NCBI RefSeq assembly: GCF_902706095.1 | Contig: NZ_CACSJP010000001.1 | Span: 1,143,702 to 1,207,701 of the forward strand | Direction of reading: 5' to 3' | DNA length: 64,000 nt | Source: Rhizobium sp. 18065 | GTDB lineage: Bacteria; Pseudomonadota; Alphaproteobacteria; Rhizobiales; Rhizobiaceae | Part shown: in pieces, positions 1 to 7,298 of the stretch | Position numbering within the stretch: the first letter of the stretch is position 1 | How the letters are laid out: the number at the start of each line of letters is the position of its first letter | Made by a program: the position numbers and the translations under genes | Notes under the pieces: generated by a model | The model's input: the letters and a program-made list of their open reading frames with translations, nothing else | Database searches by the model: none | Told to the model about the DNA's origin: nothing

Positions 1-280
1 GCTCGACCGTGATCCAGCCACGCCGCTCGAGCGGTTTCAATGCAGCCGTGAGCGTCGTGCGGTCCATGGCGAGCAGCCGCGCGACCGGCCCCATCGGCGG
101 CGGCTCCGGCCGGTTCAGCGCCATCATCAGGGAAAATTGCTGATTGGTCAGGCCCAGCGCCTTCAAGGCCGTATCGAAGCGCCGGCCAAGTGCTCGGGCG
201 GCGCGCTGCGCGTGCAGGCACAGGCAGGCGTCGCGGATATGCAGGGTGGTCGAATAGGGAATCGGCGGGGCATTTGACAT
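1..280 (-). CDS. MarR-family transcriptional regulator, C-terminus cut by window edge
   Basis: The visible part is the first 93 codons, beginning MSNAPPIPYSTTLHIRDACL. The stretch around residues 40-85 reads as a winged helix-turn-helix: LGLTNQQFSLMMAL, then a Pro-rich turn, PVARLLAMDRTTLTAALKPL and ERRGWITV. That order (helix, turn, recognition helix with DRTTLT, wing) is characteristic of MarR repressors, which act as dimers and often control a divergent neighbour. The gene diverges from the DUF899 gene, with a perfect 12-bp palindrome in the 49-bp gap, so autoregulation and control of that gene are likely (inference). The ligand and the C-terminal half cannot be seen. Confidence 0.8.
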   Translation of the reverse strand, partial: MSNAPPIPYSTTLHIRDACLCLHAQRAARALGRRFDTALKALGLTNQQFSLMMALNRPEPPPMGPVARLLAMDRTTLTAALKPLERRGWITVE

Positions 281-291
281 AAGTTATTTAT

Positions 292-303
292 GTTGATATC
301 AAC
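292..303. promoter_or_regulatory. Perfect palindrome between divergent MarR and DUF899 genes; candidate MarR operator
   Basis: GTTGATATCAAC is its own reverse complement and sits 12 bases from the MarR start and 26 bases before the DUF899 start, inside an A/T-rich promoter gap. MarR dimers bind short palindromes of this size, often with TTGA...TCAA arms. The assignment is inferred from position and symmetry. Confidence 0.5.
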
Positions 304-329
304 CTAAATGTCAAGAGGAGGACGAGGAA

Positions 330-1058
330 ATGGAACATTCTGTCGTATCGCGTGACGAGTGGCTGGATGCCCGAAAGGCGCTGCTGGCGAGTGAAAAACA
401 GATGACCCGCCTGCGCGACAAAGTGAACGCCGAGCGGCTCGCGCTGCCCTGGGTCAGGGTCGACAAGGATTATGCGTTTGACACGCCGACCGGCTCCAGG
501 AGCCTGGCCGACCTGTTCGACGGACGCAGCCAGCTGGAAATCTATCATTTCATGTTCGGTCCGGATTGGGAGGCCGGTTGCCCCGGCTGCTCGTTCTTCG
601 CCGATCACATCGATGGCATGCTGCCGCATCTCAACAACCACGACGTCACCTTCGTCTGCATCTCGCGGGCGCCGCTCGACAAGATCGAGGCCTACAAGCA
701 CCGGATGAGCTGGAACTTCCCCTGGTTCTCGTCTTTCGGCAGCGATTTCAACTTCGATTATCATGTCTCGTTCACGCCCGAGCAGCTGGAATCCGGCAGT
801 GTCTTCTATAATTTCCGCGAAACCCCGCGCGAAGATGCCCATGACGAACTGCCCGGTCTGTCGAGCTTCTATCGCAACGAAAAAGGTGAGATCTTCCACA
901 CCTATTCGCAATATGCCCGGGGTGGCGAAGAAGGCCTCGGTGCGCTGATGATGCTCGATTCCGCACCGCTCGGCCGCAACGAAACCTCGACGTTGAGTTT
1001 CGTCAAGCGCAAGGACGAATACGAACAGAAGCCGGTGGCGGCCGCCTGTTGCCACTGA
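330..1058 (+). CDS. DUF899 family thioredoxin-fold protein
   Basis: A 242-residue protein. The N-terminus EHSVVSRDEWLDARKALLA followed by LPWVRVDKDYAFDTPTG and the motif FGPDWEAGCPGCSFFADH (about residues 76-93) are the signature of the DUF899 family, predicted thioredoxin-like proteins. The CPGC pair sits where a thioredoxin active site would be, so a redox role is plausible but unproven for the family. A strong GAGGAGG ribosome site precedes the ATG. It is divergent from the MarR gene and is the probable target of that repressor. The gene ends in Cys-Cys-His. A perfect 19-bp hairpin follows within 65 bases. Confidence 0.85.
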   Translation: MEHSVVSRDEWLDARKALLASEKQMTRLRDKVNAERLALPWVRVDKDYAFDTPTGSRSLADLFDGRSQLEIYHFMFGPDWEAGCPGCSFFADHIDGMLPHLNNHDVTFVCISRAPLDKIEAYKHRMSWNFPWFSSFGSDFNFDYHVSFTPEQLESGSVFYNFRETPREDAHDELPGLSSFYRNEKGEIFHTYSQYARGGEEGLGALMMLDSAPLGRNETSTLSFVKRKDEYEQKPVAAACCH

Positions 1059-1118
1059 CGTTTCCTGGCAAGGCTGCAAACCTGGATCTGCATCTCGAAC
1101 GGCGTCAACCGCAAACGC

Positions 1119-1161
1119 AAAGTGCATCACCGATGAACGCGCTTCATCGGTGATGCACTTT
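1119..1161. repeat. Perfect 19-bp inverted repeat with 5-base loop
   Basis: The arms AAAGTGCATCACCGATGAA and its exact complement flank the loop CGCGC. It lies between the DUF899 and DUF1579 genes, ending 21 bases before the DUF1579 start. Neither flank has a proper T-tract, so it is a poor intrinsic terminator; a mobile palindromic repeat or an RNA-stability hairpin is equally possible. Confidence 0.7.
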
Positions 1162-1182
1162 CCGCAATGGGAGGAATTCATC

Positions 1183-1671
1183 ATGGAATTTGCAAAACCC
1201 CGCGAAGAACATCGCTTTCTCGACAGGCTGATTGGCGACTGGATCTATACCAGTTCCACCGGCCACAAGGACTATGACGTCAATGATCCGGACAAGGTCT
1301 GGACCGAGACGGTTCGCTCGATCGGCGGCCTCTGGGTCCTCTCTGAAGCCGAGGGCGGCATGGGAGATGGCAGCCGCTCTTCGATGATCATGACACTTGG
1401 CTATGATCCGCGTCTCGGGCACTATGTTGGAACCTGGATCGGGTCTATGATGGACAAGCTCTGGGTCTACAAGGGCTGGGTCGAGGACAATGGTCAGACG
1501 CTCGTGCTGGAGGCGGAGGGGCCGTCGTTCGAAGATCCGTCAAGGACGGAGGTCTACCGCGATGTCATTCACTTCCACGATGATGACCACCGGTCGTTCT
1601 CCGGCAGCGTCCGCAAGCCGGATGGCAGTTTCCATGTTTTCATGACCAGCGAAAGCAAGCGCCGCGGCTGA
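1183..1671 (+). CDS. DUF1579 family protein
   Basis: A 162-residue protein. The start was chosen at MEFAKPREEH because GGGAGGA lies 7-12 bases upstream; an earlier in-frame ATG overlaps the preceding hairpin. The pattern H-x-F-L-x-x-L-IGDW near the start, followed by W-TETVRSIGGLWVLSEAEG and a repeated beta-strand pattern (GYDPRLGHYVGTWIGSMM), matches DUF1579, a family of about 150 residues with a lipocalin/START-like barrel flavour and no established function. It precedes a double VOC-domain gene by 22 bases, so the two are probably co-transcribed. Rhizobial genomes often hold DUF899, DUF1579 and VOC genes in one stress-type cluster (general recollection, not checked). Confidence 0.8.
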   Translation: MEFAKPREEHRFLDRLIGDWIYTSSTGHKDYDVNDPDKVWTETVRSIGGLWVLSEAEGGMGDGSRSSMIMTLGYDPRLGHYVGTWIGSMMDKLWVYKGWVEDNGQTLVLEAEGPSFEDPSRTEVYRDVIHFHDDDHRSFSGSVRKPDGSFHVFMTSESKRRG

Positions 1672-1693
1672 AGCGGCCAACAGGGAGAACACC

Positions 1694-2479
1694 ATGCACA
1701 GCATGCACGGCAAGTTTATCTGGTATGAACTGATGACCAGCGACACCGCTGGGGCGGCGAAATTTTATGGCGAGGTTGCCGGCTGGACCGCCAAGGACAG
1801 CGGCATGGCCGATATGGACTACACCATCCTGTCGATTGCCGGCTCCGAAATGGGTGTTGCCGGCATGTTGCCGCTGACCGACGAGGTCAAGGCGCGCGGC
1901 GTTCCCTCGAATTGGACCGGATATGTTGCCGTCGACAATGTCGACCGGGTTGCCGACCACTTCGTCAGCGATGGCGGCAAGGTGGTGCACGGCCCGATCG
2001 ACATTCATGGTGTCGGCCGCTTCGCCGTGCTTGCCGATCCGCAGGGTGCTGTCCTTGCCGTGATGACGCCGATCATTCCGGCCGGCGGTGTGCCGCCCGA
2101 GCCGGCGCCTGATACGCCCGGCACCTTCGGCTGGCGCGAACTGATGGCCCGCAACGGTTCGGAAGCCTTCGATTTTTATTCCGGCATCTTCGGCTGGCAG
2201 AAGGATACTGCCGTCGACATGGGTCCGATGGGAATCTATCAGCTGTTCCGCAAGGACGATCAGGTGATCGGCGGAATGATGACCAAACCCGCCGAGGTGC
2301 CGCTCCCCTGCTGGGGCTACTACGTCAATGTCGACGCGATCGATGCCGCTGTCGCGCGGGTGACGAAAGCCGGCGGCACGGTGATCCAGGAACCGATGGA
2401 AGTCCCCGGTCCCGCCTGGATCATCCAGGCCATCGACCCCCAGGGCGCCTATTTCGCCCTGGTCGCGCCCAAGCGCTGA
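1694..2479 (+). CDS. VOC-family protein with two glyoxalase/bleomycin-resistance-like domains
   Basis: A 261-residue protein made of two VOC modules, roughly residues 4-125 and 135-258. Each begins with a G-K/T-F-x-W-x-E-L-M motif (GKFIWYELMTSDTAGAAKFY; GTFGWRELMARNGSEAFDFY) and ends with a DPQGA strand. The VOC fold uses paired beta-alpha-beta-beta-beta units to hold a metal or small ligand; the substrate here is unknown. GGGAG lies about 8 bases before the chosen ATG; a second ATG three codons on is possible. It is probably the last gene of the unit begun by the DUF1579 gene. Confidence 0.85.
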   Translation: MHSMHGKFIWYELMTSDTAGAAKFYGEVAGWTAKDSGMADMDYTILSIAGSEMGVAGMLPLTDEVKARGVPSNWTGYVAVDNVDRVADHFVSDGGKVVHGPIDIHGVGRFAVLADPQGAVLAVMTPIIPAGGVPPEPAPDTPGTFGWRELMARNGSEAFDFYSGIFGWQKDTAVDMGPMGIYQLFRKDDQVIGGMMTKPAEVPLPCWGYYVNVDAIDAAVARVTKAGGTVIQEPMEVPGPAWIIQAIDPQGAYFALVAPKR

Positions 2480-2815
2480 CCGCTTTTGCGCCCGCCTCAC
2501 GTCTCGACCCTATGCCCGCTCGCAGGCAGAGGGGAAGGATACGGCTGTGCTTGCCATATCATGTCCTGCAGGTGCCGGCATAGGCATGAGAGGTAAGGCA
2601 GACGAGGACAGGGCAGGCCGGCGAGGGGGGCGAAGGGGAGGCGGCTCGCTCAACCACCGCCATGGCCAATGTCCGTCGAAACGGCAAGCGAGAAGTCATG
2701 ACACTCCGACAGGCAAAACGCAGCTGTCGGTGGGCAGACCGTGATCAAATATAGGTGAGCTCGCCCGATCTGAAGATCAGGCCAAAGACCGGAGCCGAAG
2801 CTGGGCTGGGCGGCA
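2480..2815. other. Intergenic stretch, no gene seen
   Basis: This 336-base gap separates the VOC gene from a convergent small gene. Short open frames are present, but none has a convincing ribosome site or protein-like composition. I see no clear terminator. Confidence 0.5.
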
Positions 2816-3049
2816 TTATGCTTTGGTCGTGGCAGTCTTGCGTGGCGCGCGTGTCTTTTTCGGTGCCGGTGGTGCCACGGCCTGCTCGGCCTCACGCTGC
2901 ATGCGAAGCGCGCGTAGCGCTTCGGTCTTGCGGTCGCGTTGCTTGACTTCCTGCTCGATGATCGCGCGCGCGGCGCTGTCGGTCGTCGTCGCCTTGTCCT
3001 GGGCGGCGATTTTCTCGGGCTTGAAGAATTTGTCCTTGGTCGCTGTCAT
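2816..3049 (-). CDS. Small basic conserved hypothetical protein
   Basis: A 77-residue, highly charged protein: MTATKDKFFKPEKIAAQDKA, then a predicted amphipathic helix rich in Arg/Glu/Lys (EVKQRDRKTEALRALRMQRE), and a Pro/Ala/Lys tail (PAPKKTRAPRKTATTKA). GGAAGGA sits just upstream of the ATG. The basic Ala/Lys/Pro tail resembles those of small nucleic-acid-associated proteins, but no domain is recognised. It lies downstream of rpsU on the same strand and could be read from it. Confidence 0.6.
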   Translation of the reverse strand: MTATKDKFFKPEKIAAQDKATTTDSAARAIIEQEVKQRDRKTEALRALRMQREAEQAVAPPAPKKTRAPRKTATTKA

Positions 3050-3200
3050 ATCCGTCCTTCCTCCACGCTATGGGCCGTCATGGTTTCGGCCTTCACGGTA
3101 TCGGTCGTCGTTTTGGATGGGTGTATTCTTGCGTGCAAGCTGACCTGAGTGACAGGCAGCGGCGGGCGCGCCAGAGGCGCGCGCCCGAACCCATGGCCCC

Positions 3201-3440
3201 TTAGCGGGCGGGACGCAGCACCTTCTTCGGCGCCGGCAGCAGGCCTTCGCGCTGCAGCTTCTTGCGCTGAAGCTTGCGCTGGCGACGAATGGCTTCAGCC
3301 TTTTCGCGCGTGCGCTTTTCCGAAGGCTTTTCATAAGCGCTGCGGGTCTTCATTTCACGGAACAGGCCTTCGCGCTGCATCTTCTTCTTGAGAACGCGCA
3401 GGGCTTGGTCGACATTGTTATCTCGGACGAGGACTTGCAA
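3201..3440 (-). CDS. rpsU: 30S ribosomal protein S21
   Basis: A 79-residue basic protein beginning [20 protein letters not shown], with [10 protein letters not shown] and a Lys/Arg-rich tail, diagnostic of bacterial S21. It binds the small subunit near the 3' end of 16S rRNA and assists initiation. The start is a TTG codon: the frame runs GGAAAGGAAG-CGAATT-TTG-CAA-GTC, and no ATG is available at the position where homologues begin MQVLV. A GC-rich hairpin (about 3163-3187) follows the stop without a U-tract. It lies on the same strand as cspA but is separated from it by a terminator. Confidence 0.93.
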   Translation of the reverse strand: MQVLVRDNNVDQALRVLKKKMQREGLFREMKTRSAYEKPSEKRTREKAEAIRRQRKLQRKKLQREGLLPAPKKVLRPAR

Positions 3441-3574
3441 ATTCGCTTCCTTTCCGGGCTGTGAGCCCGCGAGTTTGAATGGGCGGAATATGGGATGAAC
3501 GGCAAATGCGCCATTCCCCTCGAATGATCCCGGAAAAGTGCCGAAATCGCTGTAAATGGCCTTTCGGCCGAAAA

Positions 3575-3602
3575 CAATAAAAAGGCCGGGCAAAACCCGA
3601 CC
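3575..3602 (-). terminator. Intrinsic terminator downstream of cspA
   Basis: Read on the minus strand, GGTCGGG-TTTT-GCCCGGCC forms a 7-bp stem (one G-T pair) followed by TTTTTATTG. It lies about 60 bases past the cspA stop. Confidence 0.8.
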
Positions 3603-3663
3603 TCTTCCTGTCACTCAGCCGACCGTTCCGGAAAACCCGTGGTCGGCAGGGCGAGCGACAAAA

Positions 3664-3873
3664 TCAAGCGGCGCGAAGGTTGTCGGCAGAGCTCTTGCCC
3701 GTGCGCTTGTCCTTGACGATTTCGTATTCGACCTTCTGGCCTTCGGTCAGCTCGCGCATGCCCGAACGCTCGACGGCAGAGATATGAACGAAAACGTCAG
3801 CAGAACCTTCGTCAGGCTGAATGAAGCCGAAGCCCTTGGTGCTGTTGAACCACTTAACGGTACCTGTGCTCAT
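3664..3873 (-). CDS. cspA: Cold-shock family protein, CspA type
   Basis: A 69-residue single cold-shock domain. [18 protein letters not shown] contains RNP1 (KGFGFI) and [12 protein letters not shown] contains RNP2 (VFVHI), the two single-stranded nucleic-acid binding motifs; the C-terminus ends [10 protein letters not shown] as in rhizobial Csp proteins. It acts as an RNA chaperone in the cytoplasm. AAGGGA precedes the ATG by 6 bases. About 150 bases of untranslated leader separate the start from the next upstream signal, consistent with the long 5' leaders of csp mRNAs (inference). A terminator follows. Which of the several csp paralogues this is cannot be told. Confidence 0.95.
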   Translation of the reverse strand: MSTGTVKWFNSTKGFGFIQPDEGSADVFVHISAVERSGMRELTEGQKVEYEIVKDKRTGKSSADNLRAA

Positions 3874-4027
3874 AACGATTCCCTTTCAATCGTTGGACTA
3901 ACCGGAGAGATATTCGACCGGCCTATCGATCTTGAGAGGAAATCTGGCGTGCGCCGCTGGCGCGTAGACAAAGGTCACTAGCAATCTTCGATGGGCGCAA
4001 TATAGACTGCCAGCGGTCAAACACAAG

Positions 4028-4048
4028 AAAAAAGGCCAAACGGCCCTT
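4028..4048 (-). terminator. Intrinsic terminator with no obvious gene feeding it; candidate small-RNA end
   Basis: On the minus strand AAGGGCC-GTTT-GGCCTTTTTT forms a 4-bp GC core extended by G-T and A-T pairs and a run of six T. The next gene to the right is on the plus strand (4346), so a minus-strand transcript ending here would start inside the 4050-4345 gap, where no believable protein is encoded. Confidence 0.45.
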
Positions 4049-4345
4049 CGCAGGCTTGTTTCATACAGGGATAAATCCCGGCGAACAGCCTGTTTTCACA
4101 GGAAATACCGTTCGATTGCCGCCGGATTCTTTCTGCCCTCCGGCACCCGGCAATGTGAGGCATATGGTGCCGATCCCTGGTTGTTTGGCACATCGCCGGA
4201 TTTCCCGATCCGCATGCCGTCCTCTGCAGAAACAGTACGACGATTCTAGGCGCCGCCTGCTACAGGAAGGCGCGCACAGCGCCGCGGTCGCCTGGTCGAT
4301 CCGGTTGGTGCACAACCATAAAACGCTATCAACAGGCCATATCCG

Positions 4346-4837
4346 ATGCAGAAATTTCTTGCCGCGACAGCCATGCTACTGATCTCCGCCACCACGTCCC
4401 TTGCGGGCGAGTTTTCCTTCCCGTCCGACGCGCCGGTGGCGACCGTCAGCATTCCCGACAGCTGGCAGCCGTCGGAAACCGAATATGGCGTCGAAGCCAC
4501 GTCCGATGACGGCGGCACCTACATCTCCTTCGATATCGCCGGCGATAGCGACATGGATGCGGTGATGACGCAGGTCTTCGACTTTCTGTCCGAAAATGGT
4601 GTCGAGCCGGATCCGGCAACCCAGAAAGACAGCAAGGATACCTTGAACGGCATGCCGTTCGAGGCCATCGACTGGACGGGCAAGGACAAGGACGGTCCGG
4701 TCTCGATCGGCGTCGGCATCATCGGCCTGTCGGCCGAAAAGATTGCTATCGTCACCTATTGGGCATCGGCGGAAACCGAAGAGAGGAACATGCCGGAAGT
4801 CGGCAAGATCCTCGCGACCGTCAAACCGGTCAACTGA
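4346..4837 (+). CDS. Secreted hypothetical protein
   Basis: A 163-residue protein with a clear Sec signal peptide (MQKFLAATAMLLISATTSLA, likely cut before GEFSF), so the mature protein is probably periplasmic. The rest is acidic: FPSDAPVATVSIPDSWQPSE, a WTGKDKDGPVSIGVGIIGLS segment, and a C-terminus resembling proteins that measure or bind a small ligand through a PsbP/Mog1-like fold. That fold resemblance is weak and is only my reading. No operon partner: 200 bases separate it from the previous signal and the next frame. Confidence 0.75.
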   Translation: MQKFLAATAMLLISATTSLAGEFSFPSDAPVATVSIPDSWQPSETEYGVEATSDDGGTYISFDIAGDSDMDAVMTQVFDFLSENGVEPDPATQKDSKDTLNGMPFEAIDWTGKDKDGPVSIGVGIIGLSAEKIAIVTYWASAETEERNMPEVGKILATVKPVN

Positions 4838-5048
4838 GGCGTTCAAGGCAGGTGGCGCGCCAGCGCGCCATCTGTTTCTGGCCATGGTTCGTCCGATGGT
4901 CTCAGACCGCACCGCCTCCGATTTCCCCGGCTGCGTCTAATTGCGCAAGCGGAATTGGTTTCTTTTACCGTCAAAAAAGGCTAGGGGAGCTTATCCCCGC
5001 GCTGATGACCGTCCGGGGGCACTTGTTTCGGGACGATCTGGAAGCACT

Positions 5049-5147
5049 ATGACGATGTATTCTGCCGATAATTCGCGCGTCGACCTTGCGCCTCATGCCG
5101 CCGCCTCTGCGCCTCATGCGGGCCAAGAGATCGGAGCCCGCTCATGA
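5049..5147 (+). CDS. Short leader frame overlapping the desaturase start
   Basis: A 32-codon frame, MTMYSADNSRVDLAPHAAAS then APHAGQEIGARS, preceded by GGAAG at a reasonable distance. Its stop overlaps the desaturase ATG as ATGA, the arrangement used for translational coupling. It holds a 12-bp direct repeat (TGCGCCTCATGC, 21 bases apart) giving a repeated APHA. The peptide could be a genuine small protein, a coupling leader, or chance. Confidence 0.35.
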   Translation: MTMYSADNSRVDLAPHAAASAPHAGQEIGARS

Positions 5148-6196
5148 GCGCGGCCCTGGAGTTCTCCACCGAGACCGCCGATGTTGACGACAGCCGCGAC
5201 GCCAAGGCGTGGCTGAAGATCATCAACGCCTACCGCCAGCCGAATCTCAAGCGCAGCACGTTCGAACTTGCCGTCACCTGCCTTGCCTTCGTGCTGCTCT
5301 GGGTCGCCAGCTGGGCGCTTCTGCACTACGGCTACTGGGCCGGACTGCTGTTGACCATCCCGGCCGCAGCCTTCCTGCTGCGCCTGTTCATCATCCAGCA
5401 TGACTGCGGCCACGGCGCGTTTTTCGCCCGCCGTCGTTTCGACGACTGGACCGGCCGCATTCTCGGCGTCTTCACGCTCACCCCTTACGATTACTGGCGT
5501 CGCGCCCATGCCGAGCACCATGCCTCGGCCGGCAATCTCGACGAACGCGGCATAGGCGACATCACCACGCTGACGGTTGCCGAATACAAGGCGCTGTCGG
5601 CCCGCGGCCGTCTCCTCTATCGCCTTTATCGCCATCCGCTGGTTCTGTTCGGCATCGGCCCGGCCTGGGTCTTCTTGCTCAAGCAGCGTCTGCCGTTCGG
5701 CATGATGCGCTCGGGTGCCTTGCCGTGGATCTCGACCATGGCCACCAATGTCGGCATGGTCGTTCTGGCCGCTCTTTTGATCTGGGCCGTCGGTCTCGGT
5801 CCTTTCCTCGCCGTGCATCTGCCGATCGTGCTGATGGCCGGTGCTGCCGGCATCTGGCTGTTCTATGTACAGCACCAGTTCGAAGACACCCATTGGTCGA
5901 ACCCTCCGGCTTGGCAGTTCCAGCATGCGGCCCTGCATGGCGCCTCGCACTATGATCTGCCCTGGGGCCTGCGCTGGCTGACCGGTTATATCGGCGTGCA
6001 TCATGTGCATCACCTGTCGAGCAAGGTTCCCTATTACCGTCTGCCGGAAGTCCTGCGCGATCATCCCGAACTGCGCGGCATCAGCCGCATCACTCTGCGC
6101 GAAAGCTTCGCCTGCGTGAAGCTGGTCCTCTGGGACGAAAAGCTCGGCCGCCTGGTGTCCTTCCGCGAAGCCAATCGCAAGCCGGTCGCAGTCTGA
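5144..6196 (+). CDS. Membrane fatty-acid desaturase (acyl-lipid omega-6/delta-12 type)
   Basis: A 350-residue integral membrane di-iron desaturase. The three histidine boxes are intact: HDCGH (about residues 86-90), HAEHH (122-126) and HHVHH (about 286-290). Hydrophobic pairs at about 42-82 and 195-245 fit the four-helix topology, with the boxes on the cytoplasmic side. Such enzymes introduce a double bond into acyl chains and adjust membrane fluidity. The motif spacing and the GDITTLTVAEY segment are those of the omega-6 subgroup, but regiospecificity cannot be read from sequence. GGAG lies 8 bases upstream; the start overlaps a 32-codon leader. A strong terminator follows. Confidence 0.88.
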   Translation: MSAALEFSTETADVDDSRDAKAWLKIINAYRQPNLKRSTFELAVTCLAFVLLWVASWALLHYGYWAGLLLTIPAAAFLLRLFIIQHDCGHGAFFARRRFDDWTGRILGVFTLTPYDYWRRAHAEHHASAGNLDERGIGDITTLTVAEYKALSARGRLLYRLYRHPLVLFGIGPAWVFLLKQRLPFGMMRSGALPWISTMATNVGMVVLAALLIWAVGLGPFLAVHLPIVLMAGAAGIWLFYVQHQFEDTHWSNPPAWQFQHAALHGASHYDLPWGLRWLTGYIGVHHVHHLSSKVPYYRLPEVLRDHPELRGISRITLRESFACVKLVLWDEKLGRLVSFREANRKPVAV

Positions 6197-6218
6197 TCTG
6201 CCAACAATTGATTGAACG

Positions 6219-6248
6219 AGGGGAGGGCGGATCGCTCTCCCCTTTTTT
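6219..6248 (+). terminator. Intrinsic terminator of the desaturase gene
   Basis: AGGGGAG and CTCCCCT pair across an 11-base loop and run into six T. It ends just where the convergent brnA gene stops. Confidence 0.8.
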
Positions 6249-6249
6249 G

Positions 6250-6558
6250 TCAGAGCCCCACGGCCTTGCGTAGCGCCTCGTTGATCCGCGATTGCCAACC
6301 ATCGCCGGTGGCCCTGAAACGCGCGATCACCTCGGCATCGAGCCGGATGCTGATCGCCTGCTTCGGAGCGTCGGATTTCGGTCGTCCGGCAAGCTTGCGG
6401 TCGATGGCTTCGGCAATATCGGGATAAACCTCGCGCAACGGCCGGAATTCCTTCAATTCCTCTTCGGTCGCTTCCGGATTGTCATCAACGTCATCCCAAT
6501 CGCTGCGTGAATAGCCGCGCCCTTCTGCAAAGGCTTTCAAAGTCTTTTGGCGCTTCAT
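6250..6558 (-). CDS. brnA: BrnA-type antitoxin
   Basis: A 102-residue protein. The C-terminal segment KQAISIRLDAEVIARFRATG then DGWQSRINEALRKAV is the ribbon-helix-helix DNA-binding motif that closes BrnA proteins; the acidic N-terminal half (DWDDVDDNPEATEEELKEF) would wrap the toxin. BrnA neutralises BrnT and, with it, represses the operon. The start overlaps the toxin stop as ATGA, the usual toxin-first order of brnTA. Confidence 0.9.
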   Translation of the reverse strand: MKRQKTLKAFAEGRGYSRSDWDDVDDNPEATEEELKEFRPLREVYPDIAEAIDRKLAGRPKSDAPKQAISIRLDAEVIARFRATGDGWQSRINEALRKAVGL

Positions 6559-6803
6559 CGGATCAGTCTCCTTTCCTGCAAGTTTGCCGGGCGCATTGAG
6601 ATAACGGATAGACCTTGTGAGCCGAGCAAAACGAAGATCACCGCGATCGTTCCGTCTTCGAGCCGTCCGATTGCCTGTTTTCGTCCGCGCTTGGCCGACC
6701 GGACGATGGCCGTCGAGAAAAAGTCCAGCGACAGGTCAGCGAAATCCAGCCCGTGCTTGTCGAGATTGGCGAGCCGTTTCGGTTCATCCCAGACGATCAT
6801 CAT
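6555..6803 (-). CDS. brnT: BrnT-type ribonuclease toxin
   Basis: An 82-residue protein opening MIVWDEPKRLANLDKHGLDF, the W-D-x-x-K-x-x-x-N-x-x-K-H-G-(V/L)-x-F hallmark of BrnT, followed by a compact RelE-like core and RPANLQERRLI near the end. Known BrnT proteins cleave RNA and arrest growth; antitoxin BrnA follows in a 4-base overlap. Two adjacent ATG codons are possible starts and no good ribosome site precedes either, so initiation may be leaderless or weak. The dyad CATAA-T-TTATG overlaps the start and GTATATAC sits just upstream, possible autoregulatory sites. Confidence 0.9.
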   Translation of the reverse strand: MMIVWDEPKRLANLDKHGLDFADLSLDFFSTAIVRSAKRGRKQAIGRLEDGTIAVIFVLLGSQGLSVISMRPANLQERRLIR

Positions 6804-6898
6804 AATTTATGTATATACGGAAATTTCGCAAGCCGGTATTCCGGCTTTTGAGGGGAAATCGCCCCAAAATGCCCAAATGACAGCGGGCCTGAAGCCTC

Positions 6899-7249
6899 TC
6901 AGCCCCGCTGCGGCAGCAGGATCACCATGGCCCCGACAAGGCAGATGGTGGCTCCTGCCAGATCGAAACGATCCGGACGCTGGCCCTCGATCAGCCACAG
7001 CCATGAAAGCGAGGCGGCGATGTAGACGCCGCCATAGGCCGCATAGGCGCGACCTGCAACATCCGTCGGCACCAATGTCAGAAGGAAGGCAAACAGCGCC
7101 AGAGACAAGACGCCAGGCGCCAGCCACACGGGCGAATGGCCCTGCCGCAACCAGGCCCAGAAGGCAAAACAACCGGCAATTTCGGCAAGAGCGGCGCTGC
7201 AATAGATCACGAGAAGCATGGCTGACCCTGCCACGATCCGGGCGGACAT
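6899..7249 (-). CDS. YnfA/UPF0060 family small membrane protein
   Basis: A 116-residue protein with four predicted membrane helices. The motif [16 protein letters not shown], then [20 protein letters not shown] and [20 protein letters not shown], is the UPF0060/YnfA signature. The family looks like small multidrug-resistance-type transporters, but transport by most members is unproven. An internal ATG (MLLVIYCS, ten codons in) gives a 106-residue form close to the E. coli length; neither start has a strong ribosome site. It stands alone between the BrnTA pair and an EAL gene. Confidence 0.85.
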   Translation of the reverse strand: MSARIVAGSAMLLVIYCSAALAEIAGCFAFWAWLRQGHSPVWLAPGVLSLALFAFLLTLVPTDVAGRAYAAYGGVYIAASLSWLWLIEGQRPDRFDLAGATICLVGAMVILLPQRG

Positions 7250-7298
7250 GCCAGTGCGTTCAACGGTTTCTGGTCAGTGGTGCGCGGTCACGCAACAA

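Noticed and set aside
4061..4315. Minus-strand 84-codon frame in the gap upstream of the secreted protein gene
   Set aside because: Cys/Arg-rich random composition, no ribosome site; a non-coding transcript is a better explanation for the nearby terminator.
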